NCBI GenBank assembly: GCA_009731375.1
Contig: BJOX01000130.1
Location: 829,630 to 867,230 of the forward strand
Direction: 5' to 3'
Source: Paulinella micropora
Lineage: Eukaryota; Cercozoa; Imbricatea; Euglyphida
DNA: 37,601 nt
Position numbers and translations under genes: made by a program. Positions 1 through 10,943 of the stretch are shown here, piece by piece. Under the pieces are notes generated by a model. It did no database searches, had not been told where the DNA came from, and saw nothing but the letters and a program-made list of their open reading frames with translations. How positions within the stretch are numbered: the stretch's first letter is position 1; every line of letters starts with the position of its first letter.

Positions 1-217
1 AAAGTATTAACCCGATGCCCAGCTAAGCCGTGATGTTTGCACGGAAGGGACTGATACAGGCGATACCAAAATCTCCCTAGTACCAGGCGGGGCCAGGGCT
101 CGTTCCATAAGCGCCCCTTGCAGAACGAGCTCCCACCTCCATTACAGAGGGCCCAGTAAGCAGATGGAGTTTCGAGACTGTTCGACAGTCTAGTATAAAC
201 CGACAGAGCACTGTGGG
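1..217. repeat. Dispersed repeat A, partial copy
   Basis: Matches 6836-7050 and 20213-20435 almost base for base. It includes a perfect hairpin AGACTGT-TCG-ACAGTCT. The right end is cut at GGGTTTTTTTT and joined to (GATA)n. The left end is outside the window. No coding capacity. Confidence 0.8.
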
Positions 218-222
218 TTTTT

Positions 223-884
<662 letters not shown>

Positions 885-942
885 CTCTAGGTGAAACCAG
901 ACGTGAGGAACTCCCAGGGGATGCAGAGGCCAAAAATGCAGC
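885..942 (-). CDS. Exon: [19 protein letters not shown]
   Basis: The 58-nt segment has acceptor CTACGTTAG and donor GTCTTG. Phase 0 in and phase 1 out gives [19 protein letters not shown], which fits exon 7369-7433 and the Ser-rich style of the protein. Four copies of its 5' edge lie upstream (1001-1436) and two copies of its 3' edge lie downstream (513-534, 764-782). It is the last exon seen; the gene continues below position 1. Confidence 0.6.
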
Positions 943-1000
943 CTAACGTAGATAGATAGATAGATAGATAGATAAATAAATAGATAGATAGATAGATAGA

Positions 1001-1073
1001 GTGAGGAACTTCCAGAGGACGCAGAGGCCAAAAATACAGCCTAACGTAGATAGATAGATAGATATATAGATAT

Positions 1074-1114
<41 letters not shown>

Positions 1115-1175
1115 CAGATAGATAGATAGAGTGAGGAACTTCCAGGGGACGCAGAGGCCAAAAATGCAGCCTAAC

Positions 1176-1220
<45 letters not shown>

Positions 1221-1306
1221 CAGATAGATAGACAGATAGATAGACAGATAGATAGATAGAGTGAGGAACTTCCATTGGATGCAGAGGCCAAAAATGCAGC
1301 CTAACG

Positions 1307-1346
<40 letters not shown>

Positions 1347-1482
1347 CAGATAGATAGATAGATAGATAGATAGACAGATAGATAGATAGAGTGAGGAACT
1401 TCCAGGGGATGCAGAGGCCAAAAAAGCAGCCTAACGTAGATAGATAGATAGATAGATAGGTAGGTAGATAGATAGATAGATA
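1001..1482. repeat. 130-bp tandem units: exon 5' edge plus (GATA)n
   Basis: The first 42 nt of exon 885-942 with its acceptor occur at 1001, 1131, 1261 and 1391. The spacing is exactly 130 bp, with GATA repeats of varied interruption between them. All copies break at the same exon base. Confidence 0.85.
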
Positions 1483-1796
1483 GATGAGATGTCGCAAAAG
1501 GAATGTAGTCCTTGCAAAGGAACGCAGTTTCACATCAAACAGTAATTTGTGTACTGTGCATGTGTCTGGGATGGGAATCACGGGTAGACTGTGTTCTGGA
1601 AAAAAGAAGAGGAGGACGTTGAAGAAAAAGGCAATCTAGGAATGGAGAGTGGGGAGGATAAGGAAGAAGAGAAAGAAAAGGAAGCCGTTAGTCCAAGTGT
1701 TTTGAGCACCGTAAGCTTGCGCAAGCTACAATGATGACAGTATAAGGCCTAAACCCCCGAAGGGACCTAGCCCGGGCTATGCAACACTGGACGGCT

Positions 1797-3140
1797 ATGA
1801 CGGAATGCAGTCACCGATACGGACTAGAGGAAGATTAGTCCAATTTTTGACTGCACAGGAGCGATAAATCGCAAAAGAGCAACGAGCTACGCAGGACGAT
1901 AGCTTGAAGCAAAGGGATTTGGATTGGGGATGGGAAAAACCCAAGGCGCGGAAACATCGATGAACAGAGAACGATACCATGCCGCGAGCCCCGCATTCGA
2001 TTGGTCGAAGGTGGCAGGTCCATCCGTTGTCCTCGATTTGAGATTAGAGCCCATTGTATCGGCTGGTCTTGTAGGCTCGTGCGTCAAGGATGTTTTCCTC
2101 GACCGGGCACGTGAGTTCGATCAGTATACACTTCTTGGTAGACAATGACCAGACAACAATATCGGGGCGGAGGTCAGTGACACAGATGTGGACAGGAAAG
2201 GCTTGCTCAGAACCGGTGTATTGGGTTTGGAGCTGCCAATCGTTTGCGGTGTCGAGCAGAGATGGACGATGAAATGACTGCCCCTTAGGCTTCTGCTCGC
2301 CCTCTTTCACAAACATAGACTTTGATTCATTTTGGTCTATAGGGGAGCGTTTGTTATGGCTCTCGATGTGTTTTTGAAGGGGAGCTTCAATAGTGCAGAG
2401 CACAGAGTCATGACGCCAGGTATAGCGGCCTTGTTTGAGGGCAACATGGCAACCGGAGAGGATGTGGCATAGATGTGCTTGACCAGAACAGAGGGCACAC
2501 TTGTTGTTGGGAATGATTCCCCACAGACGTCTAAGGTCGGGGGTAATAACCGAGTTTGTGCTTGCGTTGATGACCCAAGAGATTAAACGGGGATTACGGG
2601 TTCCGATGAGGCGAGTCCAGGAGAGGTCAAAGGGGCATGCGTCTTCAAAACGAAGAAAGCACCCTTGCATGGCTTTGTCCATATCATGCACTGTGGTTGT
2701 CTCAAGTATTGTCTCAGCAGCTAATTCTAAAATCCTGTCTTTGCGGTCTGTGATGGAATGTTCTTTTGGGTAGCGACCATGGCCAAGTCCGAGATGATCG
2801 GATTGGCCTCGATGTTTGAATTCAAAATCAACTTGTGCCTCAAGCTTTTCGAGCACAGGCTCTGGTTTCCAGATAGTTCGAAACGTTTCGTGTTTCGTCA
2901 GGTTCATCGCATAGATGGACGAGAGGTGTTTATCTGGGCAGTACTTCAGCATTTGAGCACGGTTGATTTGAAGTCGCTGGTAAAAAGAGACGATGGACTG
3001 GAGCTGTAGACCGAATTTCGAGCGTGGGCGGTAAAGGCAAGAGACCAGAGCTCTTTTGTAGATATTGGCCCATTTTTTGAGGAAGCGGGTAGCAATTTTT
3101 TCAAGGGTTTTGGCGAAAGATAAGCAGAGGTCATAGATAG
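1797..3140 (-). pseudogene. Retrotransposon C-terminus: CCHC zinc motif and restriction-like endonuclease
   Basis: The frame continues from the RT after a shift near 3140. Within 2044-2952 (302 residues) there is a CX2CX7HX4C motif (C152, C155, H163, C168). It is followed by a PD-(D/E)XK-type endonuclease with RPD at 262-264, ELT at 279-281 and KTSRY at 295-299. This is the arrangement of R2-group elements. A TAA stop lies right after RYNGL, yet recognisable sequence (IEDNGW, ECGARG) continues to a second stop at about 1797. In the truncated copy at 5323-5864 that last stop is absent and the frame runs seven codons further, so this copy has acquired extra stops. Confidence 0.8.
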
Positions 3141-4304
3141 AATGAACTTCTTTTGGATTTCTGCTCGTTGTTCGTTTTCGCTGAGGTCATGGTAGACAAT
3201 CCATCCGAGGTCTTTGAAAGGCTTGTCAGCGATGAAGTCAATTGGTTTGCCAGTAATAGTAAGGGCGGGGTCGAAAGGTGGGAACGATATCGGCATTAAT
3301 CGTTTGAGACCCTTGCGGTCATCGGCTTTAGTCCAATATTTGAAAGCAAGGCTTTTGCATTTGGGCGGTTTCGCGGCCATTGTTCTGGTCCATGTCAGAA
3401 ATTTGTCTATCATGTTGATGGACGATTGACAGTGTTTCGTAGATCGGCTGTGTAGTTTGAGGTCGTCAGCATAGGCAGCTTCGTGCACGATTATTTCATC
3501 CGTTGAGTTTTTGTGTTTGAAGTGGTATCCGTTGTTTTTGGTCAAGGATGATACGAGGTCAAGTAGTAAATTGAAAACTATATTGAAAAGGAGAGGAGAG
3601 ATGCAGCATCCTTGAAAGACGCCCACAGCAAAAACAAAGGGTTCTGACGAACATTCTTTCCCTTCGATTGTGGCTACCAAGAGTTCGTAATATAAGAAGA
3701 TTATGCGTGCAAACATAGGGGGCACGTGGTACCACCAGAGAGCAAACTGGATCAAGTTGTGATTAACGCTTCCAAAAGCGTTTTTTAGGTCAATCCATGC
3801 TATGACCAGTTGGCGATAGTGATCTTTTGCATTTCTAATGGTAGCCTTTGTTGCAGCAATGTGTTCGGGGCATCCTGCAACGTTACTGAGGAAATTTTTT
3901 TGTTTCGCTCTGTCAAAGTATTTGTTATCCAGTAAAAAACTCTCCAGTCGTTTTGACCACAGAGAGAAAAATACCTTACCCGAGCAGTTTGTCAGAGCAA
4001 TCGGACGATAGTTTGAGGCCTGAAGTGGATCGCCGTCTTTATGAAGGAGGGAGATAGCAAGGGAGATAGCAGCGTGGGCCCAGCAGTTAGCAACATCAGT
4101 TGTCCAACACTTGACACTCAGTTTGTGTAAGAAAAATAAAGCGGTGGGAAGTCTCTTGTAAACTAGGTAGCTAATACCATCTCTGCCAGGGGCTGCACCA
4201 TTACGCTTAGCAAGCACAGATCTTTTGGTTTCCAAGAAGGACGGTGGTTTGAGGTCAAAGGGGACAGTTGGTAGAGGTGGGCGAATCATCTCAGGTAAGG
4301 GCAC
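2946..4304 (-). pseudogene. Reverse transcriptase domain of the retrotransposon
   Basis: A 452-residue open frame. From its first Met the fingers motif RNGAAPGRDGISY is at 34-46 and NYRPIALTN at 98-106. Palm motif A is DLKNAF (172-177), motif B is QGCCISPLLFN (231-241), and the catalytic YADD is at 278-281. Thumb-side FKDLGW follows. All core catalytic aspartates are present. The frame leaves the family alignment after about residue 387 (EIQKKF), where the continuation moves to another frame, so the last ~65 residues are frameshift product. A frame upstream of the Met remains open to the 4503 gap, so the Met is not a true start. Confidence 0.85.
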
Positions 4305-4512
4305 GTAGGTTTGTTCACGATTAGCGTCTTTGTATAGGTTGGGAAACTAGGAATCGCAGTCTTCTTTGGATAGGGAGCAAGTGGTTTGGGTTGAGGGGGG
4401 ATGAAACAGATTTTTGGCAAACGTATGAGGGTCAGATCGGAAGCGTGTATTAGCTTGTCGTTGAGCGGAGGTTAAAGTTGCTTCCTTGAGACGACGGCGG
4501 AGNNNNNNNNNN

Positions 4513-5153
4513 TTCCTTGCGACGACGGCGGAGGCGGTTACCGGTTTTCAATAATACTCGCCAAGTTTTTTGCAGGCTTTTTGCAACAGCAGCTGGAATT
4601 GAACCTGCCCTTTTGAGATCTCGCAGATGTCTCTTTTGGATCAGTTTTTGTTGTCGGTTCTGCGTGAGTTCTGTTTGGAGCCGGATTACGTGGCGGTTTT
4701 TTCGCTCATGAGTTTGTTCTTGTGTTTTTGTTACCCGTTGTGATATGAAGTCGTAGAGATATCTTTCAAATTTCGCTACTGCTTCGTCACATGACAGGCA
4801 TTTGATGAGAGAGGAGGGGAGGATGAGAGGGAGTGCGGATTGGAGTTCTTCTTCAATGCCTTTCCATTCGCTTGGTGTTGATGGCAATACCAGGCGTTTT
4901 CTTCTTTCGGTTGGTTCTTTCGGGGCACTTCTTGTCCGATGGACGAAATGGGAGTATGTCTCGGCGTCAACACAGTGGGTGGAATCCAGGTTGATAATGC
5001 CGGGTTGCGACTTGTAGTCCGGATGGACGTGCGCTTTTGGGCTCTTCTTTTCGAGGAGGCCCGAAAGGTCTTCGTAAGGGTGAACATGAGCAAAATCTTC
5101 TCCAGGGGGTTCAGGCGGTGCAGAGCACGCACTGGGAGGGTGACGGCGGCCAC
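4513..5153 (-). pseudogene. Retrotransposon N-terminal region
   Basis: The region upstream of the RT is open only in pieces. One piece (down to 4450) includes SLIKCLSCDEAVAKFERYLY and a basic Lys/Arg-rich stretch with RHLRDLKRAG. It probably represents the pre-RT nucleic-acid-binding region. No N-terminal zinc fingers of the R2 type are evident. A 10-N gap at 4503-4512 interrupts the join to the RT. Confidence 0.45.
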
Positions 5154-5322
5154 TCCGGAGGGAATAGCGGTGCGTCGGTAGGTTTTCGCATGTAGTTTTT
5201 GTAACTTACGGCTTAACTTAGGGGAAGCAAGCCTCTTCGTTTAAGCCAGGGTTGTCAGCCCAAGAAGAAAAAGGAGAAAGGTTTGGTTGCCGCGCTTTAT
5301 CGCCGCGACGGGGTCACATATG

Positions 5323-5864
5323 GATGAGATGTCGCAAAAGGAATGTAGTCCTTGCAAAGGAACGCAGTTTCACATCAAACAGCAATTTGTGTACTGTGCG
5401 TGTGTCCGGGATGGGAAGCACGGGTAGACTGTGTTCTGGAAAAAAGAAGAGGAGGACGTTGAAGAAAAAGGCAATCTAGGAATGGAGAGTGGGGAGGATA
5501 AGGAAGAAGGAAAAGAAAAGGAAGCCGTTAGTCCAAGTGTTTTGAGCACCGTAAGCTTGCGCAAGCTACAATGATGACATTGTATAAGGCCTAAACCCCC
5601 GAAGGGACCTTGCCCGGGCTATGCAACACTGGACGGCTTTGACGGAATGCAGTCACCGATACGGACTAGAGGAAGATTAGTCCAATTTTTGACTGCACAG
5701 GAGCGATAAATCGCAAAAGAGCAACGAGCTACGCAGGACGATAGCTTGAAGCAAAGGGATTTGGATTGGGGATGGGAAAAACCCAAGGCGCGGAAACATC
5801 GATGAACAGAGAACGATACCATGCCGCGAGCCCCGCATTCGATTGGTCGAAGGTGGCAGGTCCA
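5323..5864 (-). mobile_element. 5'-truncated copy of the same retrotransposon
   Basis: Nearly identical to 1483-2022. It holds only the last ~80 codons of the element's ORF and the 3' untranslated region. Its 5' end is cut at 5864 and joined to (GATA)n. Its 3' end starts with the same GATGAGAT. The pair is head-to-tail with the longer element. Variable 5' truncation is the usual result of target-primed reverse transcription. Confidence 0.8.
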
Positions 5865-5871
5865 AGATAGA

Positions 5872-5903
<32 letters not shown>

Positions 5904-6158
5904 TAGATAGATAGATAGCCTAACGTACAAGGAAAAAAGTCAAGAATTTCCGCCACCTCAAATTTTAGCAAAAAAAAAAAAAAACGTATCTTGCGGTGAA
6001 AAGACTGGGGAAGAATTCCGGCCAACCAAAGTTTTGCGCAAAAACAACGTATTCTGCGGTGAAAAATCACTGGCCGAAATATTCCCTGGCGGAATATTTT
6101 CACTTGACCTTACACAGCGCGAGAAAAGAAGAAAAAAAAAAAAAAAAATAAAAAAAAA

Positions 6159-6206
<48 letters not shown>

Positions 6207-6208
6207 AA

Positions 6209-6276
<68 letters not shown>
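5865..6276. repeat. GATA tract, GC-poor element with hairpin, and long (A)n
   Basis: GATA/GACA runs to about 5915. From 5916 to 6120 there is unassigned sequence with two related segments (CTTGCGGTGAAAAGACTGG and TTCTGCGGTGAAAAATCACTG). It has a perfect 9-bp hairpin AAATATTCC/GGAATATTT (6077-6085, 6091-6099). An interrupted poly(A) tract then runs into the gap. No gene seen. Confidence 0.6.
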
Positions 6277-6472
6277 NNNNNNNNNNNNNNNNNNNNNNNN
6301 NNNNNNNNNNNNNNNNNNNNNNNNNNNNNNNNNNNNNNNNNNNNNNNNNNNNNNNNNNNNNNNNNNNNNNNNNNNNNNNNNNNNNNNNNNNNNNNNNNNN
6401 NNNNNNNNNNNNNNNNNNNNNNNNNNNNNNNNNNNNNNNNNNNNNNNNNNNNNNNNNNNNNNNNNNNNNNNN

Positions 6473-6562
6473 AGACTTGTCGACAGTCTAGTATAAACCG
6501 ACAGAGCACTGTGGGTTTTATTCCGGGCTCAACAAGCGAGAAAGGGCACCCTGAGGGAACAG

Positions 6563-6565
<3 letters not shown>
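6473..6565. repeat. Dispersed repeat A, fragment after the gap
   Basis: Matches 7005-7093 (GACAGTCTAGTATAAACC, then the GAGGGAACAG region). It is cut at the right and joined to (GATA)n. The other side is in the 6277-6472 gap. Confidence 0.75.
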
Positions 6566-6607
<42 letters not shown>

Positions 6608-6616
6608 GTATGGATG

Positions 6617-6660
<44 letters not shown>

Positions 6661-6697
6661 GATAGATAGATAGATATAAATAGATAGATAGATATAA

Positions 6698-6752
<55 letters not shown>

Positions 6753-6760
6753 TCTAGATA
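6566..6760. repeat. (GATA)n array
   Basis: GATA repeats with a few GGAT and ATAAATA interruptions between two repeat A copies. Confidence 0.9.
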
Positions 6761-7281
6761 GATGAGATATCGACTAATGTCAGAAAAAAGGAGCTTCTGA
6801 TTTCGTCAACCAGGAAGTCTGTGGGTAAAGTAATATTAACCCGATGCCCAGCTAAGCCGTGATGTTTGCACGGAAGGGACTGATACAAGCAATACCAAAT
6901 CTCCCTAGTACCAGGCGGGGCCAGGGCTCGTTCCATAAGCGCCCCTTGCAGAACGAGCTCCCACCTCCATTACAGAGGACCCAGTAAGCAGATGGAGTTT
7001 CGAGACTGTTCGACAGTCTAGTATAAACCGACAGAGCACTGTGGGTTTTATTCCGGGCTCAACAAGCGAGAAAGGGCACCCTGAGGGAACAGGATTGTGC
7101 TTCCCGTCGTTTCGGCATGTGACTCATAGGCGTATGGCTAGGCACACATAAGGCACCCCACCACGGGCCCAGCACACCCACACCATCCCCTAATTCTCTG
7201 TCTGTCGACAGATGACACCCATTTCAAAACATCAAGCCCAAGGGAGGGTCAGTGACACCTCAAGTGGCCTTGGTTCACTTC
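6761..7281. repeat. Dispersed repeat A, longest copy
   Basis: About 520 bp between two (GATA)n arrays. The left end is GATGAGATATCGAC, and the right end is near CACTTCG. It contains the AGACTGT hairpin and the palindrome CTGTCGACAG. It has no convincing ORF. Read on the minus strand, its fixed end is the 3' end and the right end is the variable 5' end. Confidence 0.8.
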
Positions 7282-7298
7282 GTAGATAGATAGATATC

Positions 7299-7353
<55 letters not shown>

Positions 7354-7368
7354 TAGATAGATACGTAC

Positions 7369-7433
7369 CTCATCGAAGCCATTCTTGGGTGTGCTTGGAA
7401 CCAAATTATTTGGTTTGGAGACCTGAGGTTCGC
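7369..7433 (-). CDS. Exon: EPQVSKPNNLVPSTPKNGFDE
   Basis: The 65-nt exon has acceptor CTCGTCGTAG and donor GTACGTAT. Phase 1 in and phase 0 out gives EPQVSKPNNLVP then STPKNGFDE. The following intron (to 942) hosts the retrotransposon and dispersed repeats. Confidence 0.7.
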
Positions 7434-7439
7434 CTACGA

Positions 7440-7900
7440 CGAGATATGAGAACAGAATAGAAAAATTAGAAGAGGAGAGAAAAGTGGAGGAGAGGGGAGG
7501 AGAGGAGAGGAGAGGGGAGGGGAGGAGTGGGGAGGAGAGGAGAGGAGAGGAGAAGAGAAGAGAGGAGAAGAGAAGAGAAGAGAAGAGAAAAGAAAAGAAA
7601 AGAAAAAGGAAGAAAAGAGAAGAGAAGAGAAAAAAGAAGAGAAGAGAAGAGAAGAAAAGAGGAGAGGAGAGGAGAGGAGAGACAAGAAGAGGAGAGGAGA
7701 GAAGAGAAGAGAAGAGGAGAGGAGAGGAGAGGAGAGAAGAGAGGAGAGGAGAGGAGAGAAGAGAAGAGGAGAGAAGAGAAGAGAAGAGAGGAGAGGAGAG
7801 AAGAGAAGAGAAGAGGAGAGGAGAGAAGAGAAGAGAAGAGAGGAGAGGGGAGAGGAGGGAAGAGAAGAGAAGAGAAGAGAAGAGAAAGAGAAAGAGAAGG
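7440..7900. repeat. 450-bp polypurine tract (GGAGA/GAAGA)n
   Basis: Almost pure purine on the plus strand, hence polypyrimidine on the gene's sense strand. It lies between exons 7906-7954 and 7369-7433, ending directly before the latter's acceptor. Mirror symmetry allows triplex formation (H-DNA). Confidence 0.85.
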
Positions 7901-7905
7901 CATAC

Positions 7906-7954
7906 CTGTCTTGGCCTTAGCATGCTTCGCCCACGCTGCAGCCCTCGCGGCCAC
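7906..7954 (-). CDS. Exon: VAARAAAWAKHAKAKT
   Basis: The 49-nt exon has acceptor TCACGCTAG and donor GTATGCC. Phase 0 in and phase 1 out gives VAARAAAWAKHAKAKT, an Ala-rich basic amphipathic helix. It fits the next exon. Confidence 0.7.
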
Positions 7955-7977
7955 CTAGCGTGAAGGAAAATAATTGA

Positions 7978-8037
7978 TTGTGATGATGATGATGATACTA
8001 CTACTACTACTACTACTACTGCTACTACTACTACTAT

Positions 8038-8084
<47 letters not shown>

Positions 8085-8247
8085 GTACTAGTACTACTAC
8101 TACTACTAGTACTACTACTAGTACTACTACTAGTACTACTACTACTACTAGTACTACTACTAGTACTACTACTAGTACTACTACAACTACTAGTACTACT
8201 ACTAGTACTACTACTAGTACTACTAGTACTACTACTAGTACTACTAT

Positions 8248-8310
<63 letters not shown>

Positions 8311-8311
8311 A

Positions 8312-8349
<38 letters not shown>

Positions 8350-8369
8350 TACTACTACCACTACTACTA

Positions 8370-8423
<54 letters not shown>

Positions 8424-8432
8424 ATGATGATG

Positions 8433-8478
<46 letters not shown>

Positions 8479-8487
8479 TAACAAACC
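7978..8487. repeat. (CTA)n / (TAG)n and (AAT)n trinucleotide array
   Basis: CTA repeats with regular TAGTAC interruptions, ending in (AAT)n and a 10-N gap. It fills the intron between exons 8498-8663 and 7906-7954. Confidence 0.85.
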
Positions 8488-8497
8488 NNNNNNNNNN

Positions 8498-8663
8498 AAG
8501 TCGAAGTCCCCATGGAAATCTTGTGTCCCGGGCTAGCTTTCGGTGTCATTGTCTGAGTAGAGGCAGCATGATTATCGTTCTCCTTCCTCAGCAGCATATT
8601 CCTGCTCGAGTCTGTATTAATAGCCAGCATGTTCCGACTGGATCCCGTGTTGATCGTTAAGTC
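8498..8663 (-). CDS. Exon with repeat TINTGSSRNML / AINTDSSRNML
   Basis: The exon has acceptor TTTGCATTAG and is entered in phase 0. It encodes DLTINTGSSRNMLAINTDSS then RNMLLRKENDNHAASTQTMT and PKASPGHKISMGTST. An 11-residue unit is repeated in tandem. The donor end falls in the 10-N gap at 8488-8497. Confidence 0.75.
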
Positions 8664-8983
8664 CTAATGCAAACGCAGAGTCACCAAAGCATGAGAGTGT
8701 GAGCAGCGTTGGGTAAGTTTCCGGGAAATAAATCACCCGTAAAATACTGAGAAAGACACGGCGGGAAATTTTCGAGAATTTTCACCGCAAAATACGACAC
8801 ATTTTGCTGGAGTCTACATAATAGCCACCGTACAGATATAGATATAGATGTAGATATAGATATAGATATAGATATAGATATAGATGTAGATATAGATATA
8901 GATATAGATATAGATATAGATATAGATATAGATATGTGCCGTGTGGAGTTTGTGTCGCTAGTCAAGTCTTGCATGTATATGTG

Positions 8984-9044
<61 letters not shown>

Positions 9045-9060
9045 GGATAGATAAGGGTAT
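8664..9060. repeat. Unassigned intron DNA, then (GATATA)n and (GATA)n
   Basis: 8664-8830 is unique-looking sequence with TTTTCACCGCAAAATACG, distantly like the segment at 5990-6065. (GATATA)n occupies 8836-8935 and (GATA)n 8985-9050. No gene found. Confidence 0.6.
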
Positions 9061-9073
9061 GTATCTATGCTAC

Positions 9074-9457
9074 CATGTTCTTGTTGGCGTCTGTGTTGGC
9101 GTCTGTGTTGGCTGGGAAGCCTGGGCGGGGGGACTTGTTCGAAGCTGGGGAGGAAGAAGGGGGAGAAGAGCGAGGAGAAGTGGAAGAAATGTCTGGGGGG
9201 CCAGGAGAGGCGGGTCGTAAGGCAGAGGAGTTGGATCGAAGGCGTTGCCAGCGTTCTGAGGGGGTGGAGGAAGAAGGGGAGGACGGGGAGGAGGAGAAGG
9301 GGGAGGAGGAGGAGGAGGAGGAGGAGGAGGAGGAGGATGGCGACGATGAAGAAGAAGGAGGTGAATTTGATGAGGAAGGTGAAGAGTAAGAAGGAAAGTT
9401 TGACACAGTGGCAGAACGAGCACGGTTTGTTGGGGTAGATTCTTGCGGCGCCTCGTA
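9074..9457 (-). CDS. Ser/Pro-rich exon ending NTDANTDANKNM
   Basis: The exon is 384 nt and phase 0 to 0, with acceptor AATCTATAG and donor GTAGCATAG. It starts YEAPQESTPTNRARSATVS, continues with long Ser/Pro runs and SERWQRLRSNSSALRPASPG, and ends GFPANTDANTDANKNM. The next exon opens with the same NTG/NTDSS-N-M theme, which supports the junction. No domain recognised. Confidence 0.75.
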
Positions 9458-9478
9458 CTATAGATTAGATAGATAGAT

Positions 9479-9531
<53 letters not shown>

Positions 9532-9581
9532 GGATGGATGGATAGATGGATGGATGGATGGATGGATAGATGGATAGATAT

Positions 9582-10013
9582 GTTTAATCTATGGGCGTAG
9601 CGTAGCTTAAAAGCCATTCCCTCCTTTACTATCCCCGAGCAAGAACTCTCAGCACTTCAGCCGCGCACCAACCACGGTCCGCTGTGGTTGGTGCCTGTGC
9701 CCAGTTCAAGCCGAAAGGTAGCCGAGCCCTTTTGAACTGTACAGGACAACCACTAAAACACTCCCCCAGGGTCGTGTGCCAGAAGGAGATGATGGTCGCC
9801 AAAGCCGAGGTTTCGTGAGTTCACGCTCGTTGTGAGTTACCTTCTACAACCTCGGCTTCATCAACCCTTTGCATCACGGCCTCGGTCGGGAGATAGTCGC
9901 CTGTTTTAGCCCTTGCGCTGCGCGCGATTAACGGCGGACACAAAGCCGTCGTTTTAGGGGGTTTGGTTTTAGGCCGGAGCACTGAGCAGCTAGCCCTCTA
10001 CATTCCCCCCGGG
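9582..10013. repeat. Putative dispersed element with two strong hairpins
   Basis: A GC-richer block of 430 bp between tetranucleotide arrays, in an intron. It has perfect 11-bp stems GCACCAACCAC/GTGGTTGGTGC (9665-9675, 9684-9694) and AAGCCGAGGTT/AACCTCGGCTT (9802-9812, 9848-9858). No ORF and no tRNA or rRNA recognised. It is probably a non-coding mobile element, but no second copy is in the window. Confidence 0.45.
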
Positions 10014-10112
10014 ATAGATAGATAGATAGATAGAAAGATAGATAGATAGTTAGACAGGTAGATAGATAGATAGATGGATGGATGGATGGATGGATAGATG
10101 GAAGGATAGATG

Positions 10113-10158
<46 letters not shown>

Positions 10159-10251
10159 CAGAAAGATAGAGAGTAGATAGATAGATAGATGGATAGATGG
10201 ATGGATGGATGGATAGATAGATAGATGGATGGATGGATGGATGGATGGATG

Positions 10252-10305
<54 letters not shown>

Positions 10306-10326
10306 GATAGATTAGATTAGATAGAT

Positions 10327-10366
<40 letters not shown>

Positions 10367-10448
10367 GGATAGATGGATGGATGGATGGATGGATGGATGG
10401 ATGGATGGATAGATGAATGGATGGATGGATGGATGGATAGAAAGAAAG

Positions 10449-10498
<50 letters not shown>

Positions 10499-10534
10499 TC
10501 TCTATACCTGCAGCCATTTAAAGGGCTGTGCAGT

Positions 10535-10579
<45 letters not shown>

Positions 10580-10584
10580 CGATC

Positions 10585-10635
<51 letters not shown>

Positions 10636-10636
10636 G

Positions 10637-10678
<42 letters not shown>

Positions 10679-10847
10679 AAGATTAGATAGATAGAAAGAT
10701 TAGATAGATAGAAAGATTAGATAGATGTAATCTCAACCTGCAGCCATTTGAAGGGCTGTGCAGTTAGATAGATAGATAGATAGATAGATGAGATATCGAC
10801 TAATGTCAGAAAAAAGGAGCTTCTGATTTCGTCAATTAGTCGATATC

Positions 10848-10913
<66 letters not shown>

Positions 10914-10943
10914 CATAGATAGATAGATAGATGTAATCTCAAC
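10014..10943. repeat. (GATA)n/(GGAT)n array with two exon donor-edge copies
   Basis: Tetranucleotide arrays interrupted by copies of the last ~30 nt of exon 10944-11026 with its donor (10507-10535, 10727-10766) and by the repeat A fragment at 10787-10849. Confidence 0.85.
10787..10849. repeat. Dispersed repeat A, end fragment with foldback
   Basis: Holds the fixed end GATGAGATATCGACTAATG and about 35 further bases of repeat A, then TTAGTCGATATC, an inverted copy of the end. It is thus a short foldback inside (GATA)n. Confidence 0.7.

Larger units (their letters stand above)
1483..5322 (-). mobile_element. R2-like non-LTR retrotransposon, broken copy
   Basis: A minus-strand element with reverse transcriptase, a CCHC zinc motif and a restriction-like endonuclease at the C-terminus, the layout of the R2/R4/NeSL group of non-LTR elements. 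Its 3' end (GATGAGAT on the plus strand, 1483) abuts (GATA)n. Its 5' end is near 5322, where it meets a truncated copy of the same family. It sits in the intron between exons 7369-7433 and 885-942, in the same orientation as the gene. The open frame is broken by a frameshift near 3140 and a stop near 2043, so it is dead as assembled. Confidence 0.8.

Noticed and set aside
1483-5864. Two 540-bp direct repeats as LTRs of a retroelement
   Set aside because: The RT and CCHC/endonuclease are of the non-LTR R2 group. The repeats begin within the coding C-terminus and one end is joined to microsatellite, as in a 5'-truncated copy.
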